DNA from: Methanomethylovorans sp.
GTDB taxonomy: Archaea > Halobacteriota > Methanosarcinia > Methanosarcinales > Methanosarcinaceae
Reading direction: 5' to 3'
NCBI GenBank assembly: GCA_020854785.1
Contig: JAHFZE010000070.1
Span: forward strand, 1 to 15,839
Length of the DNA stretch: 15,839 nucleotides
Shown: piece after piece, positions 1-6,819 of the stretch
Numbering within the stretch: the first letter of the stretch is position 1
How the letters are laid out: every line of letters begins with the position of its first letter
Translations under genes and position numbers: made by a program
Notes under the pieces: model-generated
The model's database searches: none
The model's input: the letters and a program-made list of their open reading frames with translations, nothing else
Told to the model about the DNA's origin: nothing

Positions 1-479
1 ACTATGCCTGCCACGGTAATGGATGGCAGACCCCCAAGCTGGTTCGAGAGCTCTATTCCAATGGGTGTTGTAATGGATTTCGGGATCATGGACACGCTTA
101 CCAGCTCGTCAAGGCCGAACATCCTGCACATGACGATGATGCTAACAATGCCTGTTACAGAACCTATGGTGATCCCTGCAAGGATGGGCAGGATATTAGC
201 CTTCAGCAAGTGGATCTTCTTGTACAGGGGTACAGCCAGAATTACGGTGGCAGGACCCAGGAAGAAGGATATGAACTGTCCCCCTTTGTTATAATCATCG
301 AAACTTATCTGAAAGTTTACGAGAAAGGCAATTATCATGACCATGCTCAGTACCAGAGGATTCAGGAAGACCGATCCGGTCCTTCTGTAGAGCATGCTGC
401 CTATCTGGAACGTAAGCAGGGATATGGCTATGCCGAACAGAGGGGAACCTGCAAAAGCGGTCAATGTTGGTTCATTCAC
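1..479 (-). CDS. lrgB: LrgB family membrane protein (partial, C-terminus outside window)
   Basis: This is the N-terminal 159 codons of an LrgB/CidB/YohK family integral membrane protein; the usual length is about 230 residues, so roughly a third is missing off the left edge. Family knowledge: LrgB works with LrgA in the cytoplasmic membrane. The pair was first linked to control of murein hydrolase export, and in some Firmicutes to pyruvate uptake. The sequence shows hydrophobic segments throughout and, near the cut end, the family-like stretch MIPKSITTPIGIE followed by GGLPSITVAGI, matching the conserved PKSVTTPIA region. The start is a GTG at 479, chosen because AAGGAGG lies 7 bases before it. 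The nearby ATG at 475 is in another frame and stops after four codons. The start overlaps the end of lrgA by 8 bases, so the two are translated together. Identity is secure; the substrate is not. Confidence 0.9.
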   Translation of the reverse strand, partial: MNEPTLTAFAGSPLFGIAISLLTFQIGSMLYRRTGSVFLNPLVLSMVMIIAFLVNFQISFDDYNKGGQFISFFLGPATVILAVPLYKKIHLLKANILPILAGITIGSVTGIVSIIVMCRMFGLDELVSVSMIPKSITTPIGIELSNQLGGLPSITVAGI

Positions 480-828
480 CGGAGCGCCTCCTTCTCATAA
501 GTATCTGGACCGTGATACCTGTGGTAACTGCAATGATGGCAGTGGAAACAACGGATATGATGGTGAGAGCTAACCATTTACCTTCAAGTATCGAAAAGCA
601 GGTGATGAGTCCCACTGCTGCCGGCACGAAGAAGAACGAGAGATGCTTCAGCATGAAATTGCTTACATCCTCTATCATAGACAGCTTTATTATCCCTGTC
701 AGCAGGAAGAATAGCAAAAGCAGCATACCCATTACGTTCCCCGGTATGGGCAGTGCCAGTGCGCTGTGAAGGACATCTCCCATAAAACATACAACAAGAA
801 TAATACCGAACTGGACAAGATACTTCAT
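472..828 (-). CDS. lrgA: LrgA/CidA family membrane protein
   Basis: A 118-residue, four-helix membrane protein of the LrgA/CidA family (holin-like by hydropathy). The family signature region is visible around residues 25-50: ALPIPGNVMGMLLLLFFLL, corresponding to the conserved PGxxxGMxxL motif. A second marker is SFFFVPAAVGLI near residues 64-75, the usual FVPAxVGxM segment. The C-terminus ends in a basic RRRR cluster, as expected for a cytoplasmic tail. Length fits the family. AAAGGATC lies just before the ATG at 828. It is the first gene of an lrgA-lrgB pair. Because methanogens of this type have no murein, a role in exporting murein hydrolases is unlikely. Transport of a small organic acid such as pyruvate, as reported for some bacterial LrgAB/PftAB pairs, is a more sensible guess. 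Identity is firm, role is inferred. Confidence 0.92.
   Translation of the reverse strand: MKYLVQFGIILVVCFMGDVLHSALALPIPGNVMGMLLLLFFLLTGIIKLSMIEDVSNFMLKHLSFFFVPAAVGLITCFSILEGKWLALTIISVVSTAIIAVTTGITVQILMRRRRSGE
487..493 (-). promoter_or_regulatory. Ribosome binding site deciding the GTG start of lrgB
   Basis: On the minus strand AAGGAGG lies inside the last codons of lrgA, 7 bases ahead of the GTG at 479. It fixes a non-ATG start for lrgB and explains the 8-base overlap. Confidence 0.7.
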
Positions 829-896
829 AGGGATCCTTTTTCAAAAAGAGATTTTGCTAGAGGGAATATGATATTGATATTAGTGGCTTTCGGTAA

Positions 897-910
897 GAGT
901 TATATGTAGC
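897..910 (-). promoter_or_regulatory. Possible TATA element for lrgAB
   Basis: The minus strand reads GCTACATATAACTC here, a fair archaeal TATA-like element about 70-80 bases before the lrgA start. Transcription would begin near 877 and give a leader of about 50 bases that holds the AAGGATC ribosome site. Other AT-rich stretches occur between the genes, so this is only a best guess. Confidence 0.3.
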
Positions 911-956
911 TTCAAAATCAAGTGCTTTATGTGCAACACAGGAAATAAAAATGTTA

Positions 957-981
957 TTGCAGCTTAGTTAAAATGCTGCAA
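957..981 (-). terminator. Hairpin plus oligo-T terminator after trmO
   Basis: The arms TTGCAGC (957-963) and GCTGCAA (975-981) form a perfect 7-base stem with an 11-base loop. Read on the minus strand, the hairpin is followed within a few bases by TTTTTATTT. It lies about 48 bases past the trmO stop. A second inverted pair, AGAGATC (996-1002) and GATCTCT (1023-1029), starts at the stop codon itself and could extend the structured 3' end. Confidence 0.5.
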
Positions 982-1028
982 AATAGGCTCATTACAGAGA
1001 TCATTCCAAATGAATTTATTCAGATCTC

Positions 1029-1505
1029 TTAAAAATTAAATTCATTTTCCCAATCAAAATCGGCCGCATCCTCATACCACTTAGGCCAATGCTCACACCA
1101 TATCGGGACAATACATTCCTTTACTCTTTCACTTAAATGATATGGCTTAATGTCCAAGACAGGGGTCCCTTCTTCAGAGTCGATATAAGGCGTGTAGATT
1201 CTACATTTATCAATATCAATTTCCTGAACATAGATATTTGTGATCAAGATTGGATTCGGCCTATATTCTGAACGGGTCGCGAATACACCTAGCTCTTCAG
1301 GTCCATTTTTATAAGGTTTCTTATTCACTAGTATTTCACTTCTTTCGTCATCAACAGACAAGTTTCCCCACCAAACGATCTGCAAATGGCTGAAACCCTG
1401 AAGATTAGTTAAGCCTGATTTGTATCTAGGATCTAGCTCGATAAAAAAACTACCATTTTCAGAATGTACCTTTCCAATTTCTTTAAGTCTTATTTCCTTT
1501 ACCAT
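1029..1505 (-). CDS. TrmO/TsaA-like (UPF0066) SAM-dependent methyltransferase family protein
   Basis: A 158-residue protein of the TrmO/TsaA-like beta-barrel family. In characterised members (E. coli TrmO) the enzyme methylates N6-threonylcarbamoyladenosine at position 37 of tRNA(Thr), using S-adenosylmethionine. Visible markers are GVFATRSEYRPNPI at residues 73-86, the conserved GVFATRSPxRPNPI motif, and GTPVLDIKPY at 113-122. The first motif has Glu-Tyr in place of the usual Pro-x. The C-terminus, with WCEHWPKWYED and a DFDWE segment, is a feature of short bacterial-type members. The gene overlaps padR by 7 bases (ATGGTAA), so it is the second gene of a two-gene operon. Its codons are visibly AT-richer than those of the genes to its right. 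The family call is sure. The tRNA substrate is inferred, since many short members are untested, so no gene symbol is given. Confidence 0.82.
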   Translation of the reverse strand: MVKEIRLKEIGKVHSENGSFFIELDPRYKSGLTNLQGFSHLQIVWWGNLSVDDERSEILVNKKPYKNGPEELGVFATRSEYRPNPILITNIYVQEIDIDKCRIYTPYIDSEEGTPVLDIKPYHLSERVKECIVPIWCEHWPKWYEDAADFDWENEFNF

Positions 1506-2044
1506 TCATTTACTTCCTGTAATTCAGTTATGAAATTAATGAGCCACTCTTTTTCAGCTTTTAATAAACAGATCCTTCTGGTTACCAGTTGAATGTACGA
1601 AAAATCACAGGCATGGCCTTGTAATTTCTTTTCTAATACTTTGTAACATTCTATCATCTCATCAAGAGACTTGGAATATTCATTCAAGCCCTGGATAGCA
1701 TCCTCTTTATTTAATAATTTTAAATTCGATAAAGCTATATCCACCGGGTATTTTGAAGGTTGCCAGGCAGAAACTAATTCTCTAATTCCCTTTTTTAAAA
1801 ATTGTGTCCCTTGTGGAGTGATCGTATAGATCTTTTGAGATACATTGTTTTCAGAAAGTCTAATCTCACTTTCTATTGATCCATTCCTTTCTAACTTATT
1901 CAAGAGTTTATACACTGATGACATGGAAATTTCTGTCCAATATCGCATATCCCTCTCTTTAATATCATTTTCAATTTCGTATGCATGCTTGGGTTTTTCG
2001 TACACCAGTCCCAACAATGCCACTTCTTTAGAGGATATTATCAT
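1499..2044 (-). CDS. PadR family transcriptional regulator
   Basis: A 181-residue PadR-type regulator. Residues 5-80 form the winged helix: SSKEVALLGLVYEKPKHAYE at the start, a recognition-helix segment around 38-55 (EISMSSVYKLLNKLERNG), and a wing ending in KIYTITPQG (71-79). Residues 105-175 are charged helices matching the Vir_act_alpha_C-like dimerisation region. PadR proteins bind DNA as dimers and often repress themselves and their neighbour. The start at 2044 was chosen because the family usually begins right at this point. Moreover, a TATA-like element about 30 bases upstream would make the transcript nearly leaderless. An in-frame ATG at 2149 would add 35 residues with no match to the family. 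The gene overlaps the TrmO-like gene, which is therefore its most likely regulatory partner. Its AT-rich codon use differs from neighbours. Confidence 0.85.
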   Translation of the reverse strand: MIISSKEVALLGLVYEKPKHAYEIENDIKERDMRYWTEISMSSVYKLLNKLERNGSIESEIRLSENNVSQKIYTITPQGTQFLKKGIRELVSAWQPSKYPVDIALSNLKLLNKEDAIQGLNEYSKSLDEMIECYKVLEKKLQGHACDFSYIQLVTRRICLLKAEKEWLINFITELQEVNEW

Positions 2045-2080
2045 AGTACAATATAGTAGTAGTACAATATACATAAATAT
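2045..2080 (-). promoter_or_regulatory. padR promoter with paired direct repeats (possible operator)
   Basis: AGTACAATATA occurs twice on the plus strand, at 2045-2055 and 2061-2071, exactly 16 bases apart. On the minus strand a TATA-like TATTTATGTA lies at 2070-2079. Transcription would thus begin within a few bases of the padR ATG at 2044, and the repeats fill the space from TATA box to start. That is where archaeal repressors usually bind, so autoregulation by PadR is a reasonable inference. Confidence 0.5.
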
Positions 2081-2279
2081 TCCGTAAGAATATCGTTCAT
2101 TTAGAAAAAAGGCTCTGAAGAATTCTTCTGAATTCAAACAATTATGCAAGTCAATAAAACTTCTATATGTTGTCCTGGATAGAAATCGTTTTTGGAAAAT
2201 ATAACTTATAGATAATGATTTTAATAGAATTTCTGCAGAGCTGTGATAAATACTAAATATAAGCTACCCAAATAAGAAT

Positions 2280-2285
2280 GGAGGT
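2280..2285 (+). promoter_or_regulatory. Ribosome binding site deciding a TTG start
   Basis: GGAGGT stands 7 bases ahead of the TTG at 2293. The in-frame ATG at 2278 overlaps this site and has no ribosome site of its own, so TTG is the better start. A TATA-like CTAAATATAA at about 2253-2262 is rather close for this start, which leaves some doubt. Confidence 0.55.
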
Positions 2286-2292
2286 CGTTGAA

Positions 2293-2913
2293 TTGGTTTT
2301 ATCCCTGATCATCGTTGTTCTTAGTCTGGTGGCATTCGCAGCTATTCATAGCCTTATGGCCAGCCTGCCTTTCAAGCGCTTCCTCATGCGGGTCATAGGA
2401 CCCAGCGCAGATAGGTTGTTCATGCCGCTATTCAGTTTCATCGCAGTGCTAACCTTGCTGCCCCTGGCCTATCTGCTTTACAAATATCCTGGACCGTTCC
2501 TCTACATAATACCGTCCCCCTGGCGCTGGATGATGGTCGCCGGACAGCTGATAGCCGCAGGCGTTGCACCCCTGGCCTTGCTGCACGCGCCTCATAGGTT
2601 CAGGATACGTGCACAGCTGTCTGCCCCGCAGACCCCTGAAGCCGGTCCTCTGGATATCCGGGGCATATACCGCTGGGTAAGGGATCCCTTCCTGCTCTCA
2701 GGACTTATCATTATCTGGCTCACACCCTTCATGACCGTCAATCTGCTCGTCATATACATTTTAGCTACCATATACCTGTATCTGGGGTCCCTGCACTGGG
2801 AATCGAGACTGGTGACACAGTTCGGTGATGAATACCGGGAGTATCAGAAGCAGGTGCGCAGGATAATTCCTGGATCAAAAAAGTACGAACCTGCTATTAT
2901 TAGAAAGATATGA
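2293..2913 (+). CDS. NnrU/isoprenylcysteine methyltransferase-like membrane protein
   Basis: A 206-residue integral membrane protein with about five hydrophobic helices: near residues 2-20, 43-63, 78-98, 135-150 and 151-166. The C-terminal part matches the ICMT/PEMT/NnrU group. GIYRWVRDPFLLSG lies at 124-137, a TPFMT segment at 144-148, and HWESRLVTQFGDEYREYQ ends the conserved core at 168-185, followed by a basic IIPG motif. In enzymes of this fold these segments bind S-adenosylmethionine and present it to a membrane substrate. Here the usual VRHP reads VRDP, so the conserved histidine (position 131) is replaced by aspartate, which may mean altered or lost activity. The start is the TTG at 2293, backed by GGAGGT. 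The gene stands alone between a divergent padR and a separately promoted symporter. The substrate is unknown. Confidence 0.75.
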   Translation: MVLSLIIVVLSLVAFAAIHSLMASLPFKRFLMRVIGPSADRLFMPLFSFIAVLTLLPLAYLLYKYPGPFLYIIPSPWRWMMVAGQLIAAGVAPLALLHAPHRFRIRAQLSAPQTPEAGPLDIRGIYRWVRDPFLLSGLIIIWLTPFMTVNLLVIYILATIYLYLGSLHWESRLVTQFGDEYREYQKQVRRIIPGSKKYEPAIIRKI

Positions 2914-3037
2914 CTGCAAAATAGAACAACTTTAAGATCCTGTCCATTATCCGTAATTTCCGGAACAGCGTTGTAGGCTATAGTGACCAGCAAACAACGA
3001 TAATTTTTACTATTTTGGACCTTAACGTTTCAAAAGA

Positions 3038-3052
3038 AATGGTTTAAATACA
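3038..3052 (+). promoter_or_regulatory. Promoter of the PutP-type symporter
   Basis: GGTTTAAATACA contains a strong archaeal TATA box (TTTAAATA, 3043-3050), preceded by the purine-rich AAAAGAAATGG that resembles a BRE. It predicts a start of transcription near 3073 and a leader of about 30 bases containing GAGGT (3091-3095). Confidence 0.6.
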
Positions 3053-3101
3053 CTAGCAACTTCATCCATATACAAATTATTGGATTTGAAGAGGTTGTTA
3101 T

Positions 3102-4589
3102 TTGGTGTCAGACAAATTCTCCATTATAATGGTTTTTGCACTATACCTGCTGTTTATGGTTGCCATAGGTGCCGTTTACTATAACAGGACGGTCAACCTG
3201 TCAGACTATATCCTGGGTGGAAGGAAATTGAACAGTTGGGTCACTGCGCTCAGTTCACAGGCATCGGACATGAGTGGCTGGCTGCTGCTCGGGCTTCCAG
3301 GATATGCATACCTTGCAGGTATGGAATCCATCTGGATAGCTGTGGGTCTTGCCGTTGGAACATATCTGAACTGGAAATTCATAGCCAAACGCCTGCGTAA
3401 ATATACCCAGGTGGCCGGAGATGCCATTACCATACCAGTTTATCTTGAGAACCGTTTCAGGGATAGGAGCAAATCCCTTCGTATAATCTCAGCCCTTTTG
3501 ATCCTGATATTCTTCCTGTTCTATACATCCTCTGGCCTTGTCGCAGGTGGCAAGCTTTTCAGCACTGTATTCGATGTTCCTTATCTGACAGCACTGACAA
3601 TAGGCACCGTTGTAATCATAACATACACTTTTCTTGGAGGGTTCATGGCTGTATGCTGGACAGATTTCTTCCAGGGGATGCTCATGCTCTTTGCCATCAT
3701 GCTTGTACCCATTGCAGGTGTGCAAAAAGTGGGAGGATATGGATCAACGACCGATATGATCAGGTCCATTGACCCTCAGCTTTTGAACCCTTTCACATCC
3801 ACAGGCGGGGAAATGATATCGCTGATAGCGATAGTTTCTCTGCTTGCCTGGGGATTGGGGTATTTCGGCCAACCTCATATACTTGTTAGGTTCATGGCCA
3901 TCCAGCATTCCGAACAGATAAAACAGGCCAGGACCATCGCAATGGTCTGGGTAATAATTTCCCTGGCATTTGCAGTTTTTGTAGGGATCGTGGGAATGGC
4001 ACTGTTCCCCGGATCCCTGGAAGGTGCAGCAAGCGAAAAGATATTCATGTTGATGGTCAACGAGCTATTCCATCCGTTGATAGCAGGTGTTTTACTTGCA
4101 GCCATCCTTGCTGCTATAATGAGCACCGCGGACTCGCAGTTGCTCGTTTCAGCTTCTGCCTTTACAGAGGATATCTACAAGCTGCTCTTCAAACATGATG
4201 CCAGTGAAAAGGAACTTGTCTGGATGGGACGCTTTGCTGTGATCATGGTATCCATCATAGCATATTACTTCGCACTTGACCCGGAGAGTTCCGTATTGGA
4301 CCTTGTGGCCTATGCGTGGGCAGGTTTTGGAGCCGCCTTCGGGCCTACCATAATTTTCTCCCTGTTCTGGAAAAGAATGACAAGGAACGCCGCACTCGGA
4401 GGACTTATCTCCGGCGGTCTTATGGTCATCCTGTGGAAACAGCTCAATGGAGGAATATTCGACCTTTACGAGATAGTACCGGGTTTTGTACTCTCGTGCA
4501 TTGTCATCCTGGCTATAACAATGCTGGAAAAAGAACCTTCTGATGAGATCAAGGAAGAGTTTGACAGGGTGGCTGTTGCCGATATATGA
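3102..4589 (+). CDS. putP: PutP-type sodium/solute symporter (SSS family)
   Basis: A 495-residue membrane carrier of the sodium:solute symporter family, closest in its motifs to the Na+/proline symporter PutP. It has about 13 hydrophobic helices across its whole length. The helix-2 motif SSQASDMSGW (51-60) contains Asp56 and Ser58, equivalent to the Na+/proline residues Asp55 and Ser57 of E. coli PutP. The motif AAIMSTADSQLLV contains Ser341 and Thr342, equivalent to the sodium ligands Ser340/Thr341. Both are offset by one, which supports good alignment along the protein. The start is TTG at 3102, 6 bases after GAGGT; GTG at 3105 is equally possible. The gene has its own promoter and a hairpin terminator, so it is a single-gene unit. 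Uptake of proline or a related osmolyte is likely; the exact substrate is inferred. Confidence 0.9.
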   Translation: MVSDKFSIIMVFALYLLFMVAIGAVYYNRTVNLSDYILGGRKLNSWVTALSSQASDMSGWLLLGLPGYAYLAGMESIWIAVGLAVGTYLNWKFIAKRLRKYTQVAGDAITIPVYLENRFRDRSKSLRIISALLILIFFLFYTSSGLVAGGKLFSTVFDVPYLTALTIGTVVIITYTFLGGFMAVCWTDFFQGMLMLFAIMLVPIAGVQKVGGYGSTTDMIRSIDPQLLNPFTSTGGEMISLIAIVSLLAWGLGYFGQPHILVRFMAIQHSEQIKQARTIAMVWVIISLAFAVFVGIVGMALFPGSLEGAASEKIFMLMVNELFHPLIAGVLLAAILAAIMSTADSQLLVSASAFTEDIYKLLFKHDASEKELVWMGRFAVIMVSIIAYYFALDPESSVLDLVAYAWAGFGAAFGPTIIFSLFWKRMTRNAALGGLISGGLMVILWKQLNGGIFDLYEIVPGFVLSCIVILAITMLEKEPSDEIKEEFDRVAVADI

Positions 4590-4607
4590 GACGGACTTAT
4601 CGGTTGG

Positions 4608-4629
4608 TGAAGCCTTCTGGCTTCATTTT
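4608..4629 (+). terminator. Hairpin terminator after the symporter gene
   Basis: TGAAGCC (4608-4614), a TTCT loop and GGCTTCA (4619-4625) form a perfect 7-base stem with a 4-base loop, followed directly by TTTT. It lies 18 bases past the stop codon. Confidence 0.7.
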
Positions 4630-4673
4630 CATATCTGTGATATAGTGTATCCAAGATAACATGACACGCAATT

Positions 4674-5540
4674 CTAATAGATGATTCCCGGAATTTCTCT
4701 ACGTTCCCCATGTTCCCAGTGGTTACAGGATCTGTATCCCTGCTTTACATGAGCATTACTACAGACTCCCGTGCATCCATTTGGATTCAAATACCTTAAA
4801 ACAATGATATTGAACTTATCGTATTGTTCTATCGAACATACATGCCCACACTTCTCGATTATTTCGAACCTGGAATTGCGGATTTTCTTACTGTACTTAA
4901 AAGTGTCTTTCAAAAAAAGATAGTCTTCGTTTCCTGAAACATAAAGAACTTTAATATTTTCATCCAATGCATCGATCCATGCCAGACCGTTCGTTGTTTG
5001 GGGAATGAGATCCAGCCATTTACAAAATTCATCGTAGCCTAATTTCTTTGCTTCGTTCACAAATATGGTTCTTGAAAGTTGATGATTTTTTTTAGGCATT
5101 ATGATATAGGCAAAAAATCTGTAAAGCAGCATATAATTGATCATGTTTTTGAAGGTTATTGCCAGAAAAAGCAAAGACCTTGTTCTTAAATTGAATTTGA
5201 TGATCCCTCCGCCCATGATCAGCGATCTTACTGCTTCAGGATATAGTACCGCGAATCGTAAGCATATCAATGAACTAAAGGAAAAGCCCAGAAAATGAGC
5301 TTTCTCGATCTTATAGTGATCAAGCGTGTTAGATATAAGCTTACAGACTTTATCCAGATCAAGGCATTCATCCACTTTTCTTGTGTGCATTTCCAGCACA
5401 AGCAGGTTATAATGTTTTTCAAAGAGATCGATCTGCCTTTTCCAGGTTCTTGCACTGCCCCCGAAACCATGGACCAGTACGATCCATTCAAAGGAATCGC
5501 CTTTATAGTGGGCTTCAGCATTAAATCTTTCTTCTGCCAT
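4674..5540 (-). CDS. Alpha/beta hydrolase with Cys/His-rich C-terminal tail
   Basis: A 288-residue alpha/beta hydrolase fold protein without a signal peptide, so cytoplasmic. The oxyanion-hole motif HGFGGS lies at residues 24-29. The nucleophile elbow is GFSFSS (85-90) with Ser87; the usual GxSxG has Ser in place of the last Gly. The acid is probably Asp206 in SGNEDYLF, and the catalytic histidine is His233 in CGHVCS. The fold should end near residue 252. Beyond it runs a tail of about 36 residues holding Cys256, Cys260, His264, Cys272, His274 and His277, which is unusual for the family. The stop codon is TAG. It is the last gene of a three-gene operon: it overlaps the radical SAM gene by 20 bases, with AAGGA 7 bases before the ATG. 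The substrate is unknown; the catalytic triad looks complete. Confidence 0.85.
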   Translation of the reverse strand: MAEERFNAEAHYKGDSFEWIVLVHGFGGSARTWKRQIDLFEKHYNLLVLEMHTRKVDECLDLDKVCKLISNTLDHYKIEKAHFLGFSFSSLICLRFAVLYPEAVRSLIMGGGIIKFNLRTRSLLFLAITFKNMINYMLLYRFFAYIIMPKKNHQLSRTIFVNEAKKLGYDEFCKWLDLIPQTTNGLAWIDALDENIKVLYVSGNEDYLFLKDTFKYSKKIRNSRFEIIEKCGHVCSIEQYDKFNIIVLRYLNPNGCTGVCSNAHVKQGYRSCNHWEHGERREIPGIIY

Positions 5541-6819
5541 CGGTTATTCCTTTCTTAAAAGTATAGTACTTCAAGAACAGAGGAAAGTTCTTCCGGATAT
5601 GATCAGGCATTTTTCCGAATAGTTCTTCTGATCTTTCTTCCCACTCTTTGGCCCTCTCAAAACTTTTTTCAGCAAGAGCTTCGGCTGATTCGGGATTGGC
5701 CAGGTGGGTAGATCTTGCACCGCCGGCATTGACCACATCAATGATAGCTTGCGGATTATCTATCAAAGGGCAGGGCCTTAAAGGGTTTTGTGAGAACGGC
5801 TGAGCATTTCTAAAGGCAGTGAAGAATTTAGATCTCAGAGCTTCAGCAAGTGATACTTCATATATGTTAGAATCCGAATAGTGGCAGAATGCACAGGGTT
5901 CAACATCACCTTTGGCATTGATATGAGCAAAACCAACACCTGCACCAATACAGCCAAAAGACAGATGGCCATTGTTCCAGAAGTCTATGATCACATAATC
6001 ATGTTTTATACAGTAGTCCATGATCCTTTCCTGCACGTATGCCCTTTGCTCGGCAGTGCATACTAAAGAAAGGTCTGCATCGCTTCCGACCGGAATGTAC
6101 TGGAACAGCCATCCAAACCAGGCACCTTTTTCGCGCATGTGATCAAGGAACTCATCACTGGCTATGGTCCTGTAGTTCTTTGAATGATAGCAGGCCGAAA
6201 AAGCAAAAGCTATGCCTCTGGACCTGAGGATGTCCATTGCCCTGATCGCCTTATCATAAACGCCTGCTCCTCTTCTGAAGTCCGTTTCCTCTCTTGTTCC
6301 TTCAATGCTTATAAACACATTCAGATTACCCAGTTCAGCCATTTCATCAGCAAGTTCCTCATCGATCAGAGTGGCATTAGTAAAAGCTGCGAACGTCATT
6401 TTGCTATGCTTCCTGCATAGTTTTACAATGTCTTCCTTCCGGAGTAAAGGCTCACCACCGGTCATTAAACATTCCATGATCCCCAGTTCTTCAGCCTGGT
6501 CCAGCAGATCGTCAAGCTTTTCATATGAGATGTTATGGCCATTTTTATAATCCTGCGACCAGCACCCCTTGCACTTCAGGTTGCAATCACTGGTCGGATC
6601 TATCAGAAGGTCCCTCGGGATAGAACTTTTGTTTTTGAATCCTCTGTATAGCTCTTTCAAAGTAATGAAATTGCTCATGGTAAAGTGAGTGGCCATTCCC
6701 CTGGCAAAAAAGAACTGTTTACACTGGTAGACATATGCCTTATGATGTGGAAAAGGAGGTATTTCCTCTCTTTTCCCGTTGATCATCAGATACTTCACTT
6801 GTAATACACCGATCCTCAT
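5521..6819 (-). CDS. Radical SAM protein with SPASM-like C-terminal cysteines
   Basis: A 432-residue radical SAM enzyme of the COG0535 type. The [4Fe-4S]/SAM site is CNLKCKGC with Cys79, Cys83 and Cys86 (CX3CX2C), and GGEP follows at 121-124. After the barrel come further cysteines: Cys290 (FGCIGAG), Cys309 and Cys312 (GDVEPCAFCH) and Cys350 (RPCPL). They resemble a SPASM or twitch auxiliary cluster domain. The first 70 residues form an extension before the core. SPASM proteins often modify peptides or other carried substrates, but no small precursor peptide gene is visible nearby. The ATG overlaps the upstream stop as ATGA, with no clear ribosome site, so translation is coupled. It shares an operon with a membrane-anchored protein and a hydrolase. 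I do not recognise a characterised subfamily, so the reaction is unknown. Confidence 0.85.
   Translation of the reverse strand: MRIGVLQVKYLMINGKREEIPPFPHHKAYVYQCKQFFFARGMATHFTMSNFITLKELYRGFKNKSSIPRDLLIDPTSDCNLKCKGCWSQDYKNGHNISYEKLDDLLDQAEELGIMECLMTGGEPLLRKEDIVKLCRKHSKMTFAAFTNATLIDEELADEMAELGNLNVFISIEGTREETDFRRGAGVYDKAIRAMDILRSRGIAFAFSACYHSKNYRTIASDEFLDHMREKGAWFGWLFQYIPVGSDADLSLVCTAEQRAYVQERIMDYCIKHDYVIIDFWNNGHLSFGCIGAGVGFAHINAKGDVEPCAFCHYSDSNIYEVSLAEALRSKFFTAFRNAQPFSQNPLRPCPLIDNPQAIIDVVNAGGARSTHLANPESAEALAEKSFERAKEWEERSEELFGKMPDHIRKNFPLFLKYYTFKKGITDGRRKI

Noticed and set aside
464..475. ATG start for lrgB at 475
   Set aside because: This frame stops after four codons; the LrgB frame begins at GTG 479 with a good ribosome site.
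2045..2149. 35-residue N-terminal extension of PadR from ATG 2149
   Set aside because: The extension does not fit the family start, is hydrophobic and irregular, and contains the TATA element and direct repeats.
3206..3769. Minus-strand open frames inside the symporter gene
   Set aside because: They are antisense shadows with no family motifs, and they lie within a well supported gene.
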